In this document: positions 6,457-9,709 of the stretch, in pieces | How positions within the stretch are numbered: the first letter of the stretch is position 1 | How the letters are laid out: each line of letters begins with the position of its first letter | Source of the DNA: an uncultured Eubacteriales bacterium | GTDB lineage: Bacteria > Bacillota > Clostridia > Oscillospirales > Oscillospiraceae | NCBI GenBank assembly: GCA_902465435.1 | Contig: CABQNH010000051.1 | Coordinates: 1-9,709, forward strand | Length of the DNA: 9,709 nt | Direction of reading: 5' to 3' | Made by a program: the position numbers and the translations under genes | The notes under the pieces: generated by a model | The model's database searches: none | The model's input: only the letters and a program-made list of their open reading frames with translations | Told to the model about the DNA's origin: nothing

Positions 6457-7059
6457 CTACAGCGCTGCGGCGCGGGCAAATTTGCTCAGCGGCTCAACGT
6501 GCAGGTTATGCCGTGCCATCAGTTCGTCGGCAAAGGCCAGCATTTTCTCCGGACTTCCGCGATCCAGTTCCAGCTCGATCTCGCAGAATTCCTGCTTTGC
6601 GTCCCCGCGAAACAGCTCGCCGCTGTCACCGGAGAGGACGCAGCGGCTCCGGTCGGAAAAGCGCAGATAGGCGTAGCGCCGCACGAAGCGCGCGCCGCAG
6701 GTCGGAAGGAGCGGCTGCCCGGCAGTGAGCGAGCGCAGCGCCTGCGGCGCGCCGAGCCGGATCAGCTCCGGAATTGCGGCCTGCGGATCGTCGGACGCAC
6801 ATTCCCATTCGCCGCGGGTCAGCCCGTCGCCCTCGGGCGGCGTTTTAAAGCAAACGATCGAGGCTTCGCCCTCCAAACGGCGGCGCAGCATCCAGTGCCG
6901 TGCGTGCAGCGCGCCGTCCTGCGTGTCAAAATAGGCGGTTTCCATCGGCGTCAGCCCCCAGAAGCTTTTCACCAGCGCGGAAATTTGCGGGTCTGTGAGA
7001 ATTTGCTCCAGTGCGGCCGGGCTGTCAACATGCAGCTTGATTTCCAATTCCTTTCCCAT
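6457..7059 (-). CDS. CYTH-domain protein (triphosphate tunnel metalloenzyme-like)
   Basis: This is a 200-residue soluble protein covering a complete CYTH domain. The signature ExExK is E4-L-E6-I-K8 at the N-terminus. It is followed by YFDT (43-46), basic LRRR (58-61), FKTP with K72, TRGEWE (81-86), EIELEL (160-165) and the C-terminal SKFARA (192-197). These charged residues line the eight-stranded tunnel that binds triphosphates with divalent metal. Family members act as thiamine or inorganic triphosphatases or class IV adenylate cyclases; the true substrate here is unknown. The ATG at 7059 has AAGGAGG at 7066-7072 (minus strand), six bases away. It is a single-gene unit, divergent from spoIIE, and ends before the long hairpin at 6215-6269. 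The C-terminal AAAL tail is short, with no fused CHAD domain. Confidence 0.9.
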   Translation of the reverse strand: MGKELEIKLHVDSPAALEQILTDPQISALVKSFWGLTPMETAYFDTQDGALHARHWMLRRRLEGEASIVCFKTPPEGDGLTRGEWECASDDPQAAIPELIRLGAPQALRSLTAGQPLLPTCGARFVRRYAYLRFSDRSRCVLSGDSGELFRGDAKQEFCEIELELDRGSPEKMLAFADELMARHNLHVEPLSKFARAAAL

Positions 7060-7115
7060 TTGTCTCCTCCTTGTGCCCCGGGCGGCTCTGCTTCCAGCCT
7101 TTTGCAGGGAAGCGG

Positions 7116-7137
7116 ATTATATTCTGTGAATACTATA
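7116..7137 (-). promoter_or_regulatory. Candidate -10 boxes for the CYTH gene
   Basis: Read leftward, TATAAT (7116-7121) is a perfect -10 box. TATAGT (7132-7137) is a second, overlapping option, with TTGCAT 17 bases further upstream. Neither has a good TTGACA. The perfect -10 would give a leader of about 50 bases to the ATG at 7059. Confidence 0.4.
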
Positions 7138-7214
7138 GCGCAGAAAACACGCGGATGCAAGGAAATCTCCGCTGAATTTCCAGTGGAGCGAACGTGCGGG
7201 AGAGGCTGAACGCG

Positions 7215-7310
7215 GGCAGCCTGCGGCAGGCTGCCGCAAACGGCGCGCTTCTGCCGTGCAGGGAGCCTCCGAATCCGGTCCCCATGGCGCGCGGCATTTT
7301 TGCCCGCGCG
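7215..7310. repeat. Two GC-rich hairpins in the CYTH/spoIIE divergent spacer
   Basis: GGCAGCCTG (7215-7223) pairs perfectly with CAGGCTGCC (7227-7235). CGCGCGGC (7288-7295) pairs with GCCCGCGCG (7302-7310) with one bulged base around an AT-rich loop. Neither is followed by a T-run. They lie upstream of the candidate spoIIE promoter, so they would not be in its mRNA. Confidence 0.5.
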
Positions 7311-7328
7311 ATTTCCCAGACCTATTTC

Positions 7329-7361
7329 CCGACAGTTTCTTTCGCTGCCGCATGCTACAAT
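7329..7361 (+). promoter_or_regulatory. Candidate spoIIE promoter with 21-base spacer
   Basis: TACAAT (7356-7361) with TG two bases upstream (7353-7354) is an extended -10 box. No -35 lies at 17 bases, but CCGACA (7329-7334) lies 21 bases upstream and forms part of CCCGACA, which matches the Spo0A-box complement TTCGACA at 5 of 7 positions. In Bacillus subtilis, the sigma-A promoter of spoIIE is known to have an unusually long spacer and Spo0A-P binding at the -35 region. The match here is motif-level inference. Confidence 0.4.
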
Positions 7362-7374
7362 GGGACAAAATGAT

Positions 7375-7380
7375 GGGGAG
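7375..7380 (+). promoter_or_regulatory. Ribosome binding site deciding the spoIIE start
   Basis: GGGGAG ends nine bases before the ATG at 7390. The in-frame ATG at 7381 touches this motif directly, and the one at 7360 has no such motif and overlaps the candidate -10 box, so 7390 is the best start. Confidence 0.65.
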
Positions 7381-7389
7381 ATGGAACAA

Positions 7390-9150
7390 ATGAGAGGATC
7401 AATTCCGGAGCAGGCTGTGCTTGCACGCAGATTTCGCGGACTGTTGGAGCGCTGCCGCGCGCATCCGTTGGCCTATCCCGCCGCGCGCTGCTGCGGCTGC
7501 TTCCTCCTGAGCTATGTGTTAACGGCCTGCTCGCTCGGCAACACGCCGCAGCCCTTTGCGGCGGCGTTTTTGGCCGTGGTGGAGTTTGGATTTCCCAGCA
7601 CATTTTCCGTTCTTGGCTGCTGCATCGGCTATCTTCGCTTCTGGGGGATTGATCTCGCGCTGGAAATGCTGGCGGTTTCCATTCTGGTTTTTGCGGCGAC
7701 GGGCATTTTTCACGGGACACCCGCGGTAGAAACGCCCGCGTTTGGAAGCGTGATGGCCGCCATGATGACGGCGGTGGTCGGCGTCGTGTTTCTGCTTGAC
7801 GGGACGCAGGCGGCGTTTACGGTCCCCGGCTATTTCCTGCGGGTCCTGCTTGCGGCGCTGTGCCCTCTGGCGTTTCATGCCGCAGTATTCTGCCGGGCGC
7901 GATACGCGCGGCTGTTTTTGACTGGCTGTGCGCTGTACGGCGCGGCGCAGATGCTTTTGCCGCGCGGAATGGGGATTTCCCTGCTGCTTGCTTTTTCCCT
8001 GATCGCCGCAATTTTGCCGCCCAAAATGCAGACGCAGCCGATGGCGGCACAGACGCTCTCAATCCGCACGGTGCAGAAGCGCCTGGAGCGGGCGGCGCAG
8101 ACGCTCGGCGCAATTTACGGCGGTCTGCGCGCCGTGCCGCAGCCGCGTTCGGACGCCGATGCGGCGCAGATTTTCGACCATGCGGCGGACAAGGTCTGCC
8201 GCTGCTGCGTGCAGTATGCGGACTGCTGGACGGAGCAGGGACAGGCAACATACCGCGTGCTCTGTGAGGCGGCTGCCTCCTTTTTGGAGCGCGGCAGTGC
8301 AAAATCGGAGGATTTTGCGCCGGAATTTGCGGAGCATTGCCGTCACTTTGACGGCTTTGTTACAGCGGTCAATCAGGAGCTGGATACGCTTTTGTATCGC
8401 AGGCAGTACCGCAATCGCGCACAGGAGCAGCAGCGGCTGCTGATCTCGCAGTATCAGAATATTGCGCAGTATCTGAAGGACGAGGCCGCGTGCATCGGCG
8501 CGGGACAGGAGGAGCCGGTGTTTCGCCCGCGTGTCGGCGTTACGGCAAGTCCAAAGGGCGGAAATCCCCGCTCCGGCGACCGCGGCGCCTGCTTTTTCGG
8601 TCAGGATCATGCGCATTATTATGTGCTGCTCTGCGACGGCATGGGGACGGGCGACGAGGCGGCGGACACGGCCGGACAGGCCATTTCGGCGCTCTCTGCG
8701 CTGCTGCAGGCGGGAATGGCGCCGGAGCTGGCGCTTAAAACGCTGAATGAGGCCTACATTTTGAGCGGAAGCGGCGTATTCTCCACGGTGGATCTTGCAC
8801 AGATCGACCTCTGCACGGGCATGGCGACGCTATATAAGTGGGGCGCTGCGCCGTCGTACCGCAAGCGCCGTCACGCTGCGGAAAAAGTCGGGACAGCAAC
8901 TGTGCCGCCGGGTGTCGGTGTGGGAGGAGACCACAGAGCCGAGCGGTACAGGCTGTCCCTGCAGCGGGGAGAGATGCTGATTTTACTCAGCGATGGCGCC
9001 GACGACGAGGAGACGGAAAATCGGATCGCCGGATATACCGGCAGCAGCGAGAAGGAGCTTTCTGCATATTTGGTCGCCGGCACGCTGGGGAAGGACGAGG
9101 ATGATAAAACGGCCATCGTAATCTCTTTGCAGGCGGTATCCTCGGAGTGA
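7390..9150 (+). CDS. spoIIE: Stage II sporulation protein E-like serine phosphatase (SpoIIE)
   Basis: This is a 586-residue protein from the ATG at 7390. Residues about 30-212 are hydrophobic (six or seven membrane helices), followed by a Cys-rich segment (C270, C272, C273, C279-W280) and a helical linker (about 285-370). A PP2C-type phosphatase domain fills the C-terminus: SGD (395-397), DGMGTG (416-421), STVDLAQIDL (465-474), LSDGADD (533-539) and EDDKT (570-574). These acidic residues bind the two Mn/Mg ions. In sporulating Firmicutes, SpoIIE sits at the polar septum and dephosphorylates the anti-anti-sigma factor SpoIIAA, freeing sigma-F in the forespore. The protein is clearly shorter than the 827-residue Bacillus enzyme; the loss falls in the membrane and central regions, while the phosphatase motifs are intact. 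It is transcribed divergently from the CYTH gene. The usual clostridial neighbours tilS, hpt and ftsH are not in view downstream. Confidence 0.92.
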   Translation: MRGSIPEQAVLARRFRGLLERCRAHPLAYPAARCCGCFLLSYVLTACSLGNTPQPFAAAFLAVVEFGFPSTFSVLGCCIGYLRFWGIDLALEMLAVSILVFAATGIFHGTPAVETPAFGSVMAAMMTAVVGVVFLLDGTQAAFTVPGYFLRVLLAALCPLAFHAAVFCRARYARLFLTGCALYGAAQMLLPRGMGISLLLAFSLIAAILPPKMQTQPMAAQTLSIRTVQKRLERAAQTLGAIYGGLRAVPQPRSDADAAQIFDHAADKVCRCCVQYADCWTEQGQATYRVLCEAAASFLERGSAKSEDFAPEFAEHCRHFDGFVTAVNQELDTLLYRRQYRNRAQEQQRLLISQYQNIAQYLKDEAACIGAGQEEPVFRPRVGVTASPKGGNPRSGDRGACFFGQDHAHYYVLLCDGMGTGDEAADTAGQAISALSALLQAGMAPELALKTLNEAYILSGSGVFSTVDLAQIDLCTGMATLYKWGAAPSYRKRRHAAEKVGTATVPPGVGVGGDHRAERYRLSLQRGEMLILLSDGADDEETENRIAGYTGSSEKELSAYLVAGTLGKDEDDKTAIVISLQAVSSE

Positions 9151-9194
9151 AGATACCACATATTGTGTGAAAAATTTGTCAAAAAACGAGATGT

Positions 9195-9208
9195 GGGAAA
9201 TATTTCCC
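9195..9208. promoter_or_regulatory. Perfect 14-base palindrome GGGAAATATTTCCC
   Basis: The sequence equals its own reverse complement over all 14 bases and lies 45 bases after the spoIIE stop. A dimeric regulator site is possible, but no gene start lies within 300 bases downstream, so its function is unknown. Confidence 0.4.
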
Positions 9209-9257
9209 GAAAGTGATAAAAAATATGTGCGGCCGATGACCCGGCGAAGGCGTTGAC

Positions 9258-9292
9258 CGCGCTCCTTTGCACGATAGATAGCGGCGTTTTTT
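9258..9292 (+). terminator. Possible weak terminator after spoIIE
   Basis: CGCGCT (9258-9263) can pair with AGCGGCG (9280-9286), with one bulged base, across a 16-base loop, followed by six T (9287-9292). The stem is short and the loop long. It is the only T-run after a GC-rich pairing between spoIIE and the tRNA. Confidence 0.3.
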
Positions 9293-9485
9293 GGAGTGCG
9301 TCGTCTTATTTGCTTGCGAAAGGGAGCAGGGGCGGCCGCGCGTCCTGTGCTGCGAATGCGGGGCTGCAAAGCGCCGCAGAATCCACCTTGCGGGAAATGG
9401 CGGGGCCTTTCCGTCCACGCCTGCCGATTTCCATAGGGGATTTCTCTGTGCTTGCTGCAAAATGGGGAAGCAGTGCAAGAAATTC

Positions 9486-9514
9486 TTGACGAACGGACAA
9501 CGGGGTGATAGAAT
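9486..9514 (+). promoter_or_regulatory. Promoter of tRNA-Leu
   Basis: TTGACG (9486-9491), a 17-base spacer and TAGAAT (9509-9514) form a near-consensus sigma-A promoter. Transcription would start around 9521, a few bases before the mature tRNA 5' end at 9525, as is normal for single tRNA genes. Confidence 0.85.
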
Positions 9515-9524
9515 AACAAAAAAT

Positions 9525-9611
9525 GCCGCTGTGGTGGAATAGGTAGACACAAGGGACTTAAAATCCCTCGCCCCTAAAAGCGTACCGGTTCGAGTCCGGT
9601 CAGCGGCACCA
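9525..9611 (+). tRNA. tRNA-Leu (anticodon TAA)
   Basis: This is a complete 87-base class II tRNA. The acceptor stem GCCGCTG (9525-9531) pairs with CAGCGGC (9601-9607), followed by discriminator A and an encoded CCA (9609-9611). The anticodon stem AGGGA/TCCCT encloses the loop CTTAAAA, giving anticodon TAA, which reads UUA leucine codons (and UUG by wobble). A long variable arm (CGC/GCG) and the T arm ACCGG-TTCGAGT-CCGGT are clear. UUA is probably rare in this GC-rich genome, so this tRNA likely serves few codons. It has its own promoter and terminator. Confidence 0.98.
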
Positions 9612-9612
9612 C

Positions 9613-9650
9613 GTCGTCGCAAGCTTCCCATCGCTTGCGGCGACTTTTTT
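9613..9650 (+). terminator. Intrinsic terminator of tRNA-Leu
   Basis: GTCGTCGCAAGC (9613-9624) pairs with GCTTGCGGCGAC (9633-9644) over 12 positions with a single G-T wobble, has an 8-base loop, and is followed by six T (9645-9650). It starts two bases after the encoded CCA. Confidence 0.93.
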
Positions 9651-9657
9651 GTAGGAA

Positions 9658-9680
9658 AACCACCGGCAGTGCCGGTGGTT
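9658..9680. repeat. Perfect 10-bp hairpin at the right edge
   Basis: AACCACCGGC (9658-9667) pairs with GCCGGTGGTT (9671-9680) around the loop AGT. It resembles in style the palindromes at 25-81. It is followed by an AT-rich stretch running off the window, so it may be the start of a larger intergenic repeat. Confidence 0.7.
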
Positions 9681-9709
9681 CCAAAAAGCTTTAGCTATGC
9701 CTAGAAAAA

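Larger units (their letters stand above)
9151..9524. other. Spacer between spoIIE and tRNA-Leu, no gene seen
   Basis: Neither strand holds a reading frame with a ribosome binding site or recognisable product. The first 90 bases are AT-rich and contain TTTGTCAAAA (9175-9184), similar to a Spo0A box, and the 14-base perfect palindrome at 9195-9208. The rest is GC-rich with a weak hairpin at 9451-9479 (CTTGCTGC/GCAGTGCAAG, two-base bulge). The last 40 bases are the tRNA promoter. Confidence 0.6.

Noticed and set aside
9525..9611. tRNA-Leu 3' end as an integration (att) site
   Set aside because: No integrase gene and no repeat of the tRNA 3' end appear in the window.
8983..9631. Overlapping leftward frames (150-189 codons) covering the spacer after spoIIE and the tRNA
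   Set aside because: They run antisense through the tRNA and its promoter and lack ribosome binding sites or known domains.

Overview
The window looks like a piece of a moderately high-GC, endospore-forming Gram-positive genome, most likely an Oscillospiraceae/Ruminococcaceae-type clostridium. The reasons are a SpoIIE-type sporulation phosphatase, strong AGGAGG-type ribosome binding sites, a CsaB-type cell-wall polysaccharide pyruvyltransferase, and GC-rich coding DNA separated by AT-richer, palindrome-rich spacers. The taxon is an inference from gene content; there is no marker gene that settles it.

The left half (about 1-6040) is a cell-surface polysaccharide locus made of two divergent transcription units. 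Leftward: a small membrane-anchored DUF4330-like protein (1687-2217), then an O-antigen ligase/polymerase-like membrane protein (132-1694); the two genes overlap by 8 bases. Rightward: a glycosyltransferase family 4 domain fused to a CsaB-type polysaccharide pyruvyl transferase (2676-4892), followed with a 4-base ATGA overlap by a second, TuaH-like glycosyltransferase (4889-6037). Together they would build, polymerise or ligate, and pyruvylate a secondary cell-wall polysaccharide, the kind of polymer that anchors S-layer-homology proteins. The 458-base spacer between the two units holds a MITE-like element (2279-2529) with near-perfect 22-bp terminal inverted repeats. Its ends may supply -35 boxes to both units.

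The middle (6038-6456) has no convincing gene. It holds a second small inverted-repeat element flanked by TTAA (6049-6216), an unusually long 22-bp perfect hairpin that ends in a T-run when read leftward (terminator of the leftward CYTH gene), and a stretch sharing a 16/17 match with the first bases of the window.

The right half has a leftward CYTH-domain protein (6457-7059), divergent from a short SpoIIE homologue (7390-9150). The spoIIE promoter region has an extended -10 box and a -35/Spo0A-box-like sequence 21 bases upstream, resembling the long-spacer Spo0A-activated promoters known from Bacillus. After a 374-base spacer comes a complete tRNA-Leu(TAA) with its own strong promoter, encoded CCA and a clear terminator, followed by another intergenic palindrome at the right edge.

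I do not see a novel defence, mobile or biosynthetic system. The points most worth following up are the two small non-autonomous elements, the possible rewiring of the divergent surface-polysaccharide promoters by one of them, the GT4-CsaB fusion, and the possible Spo0A-type promoter of spoIIE.
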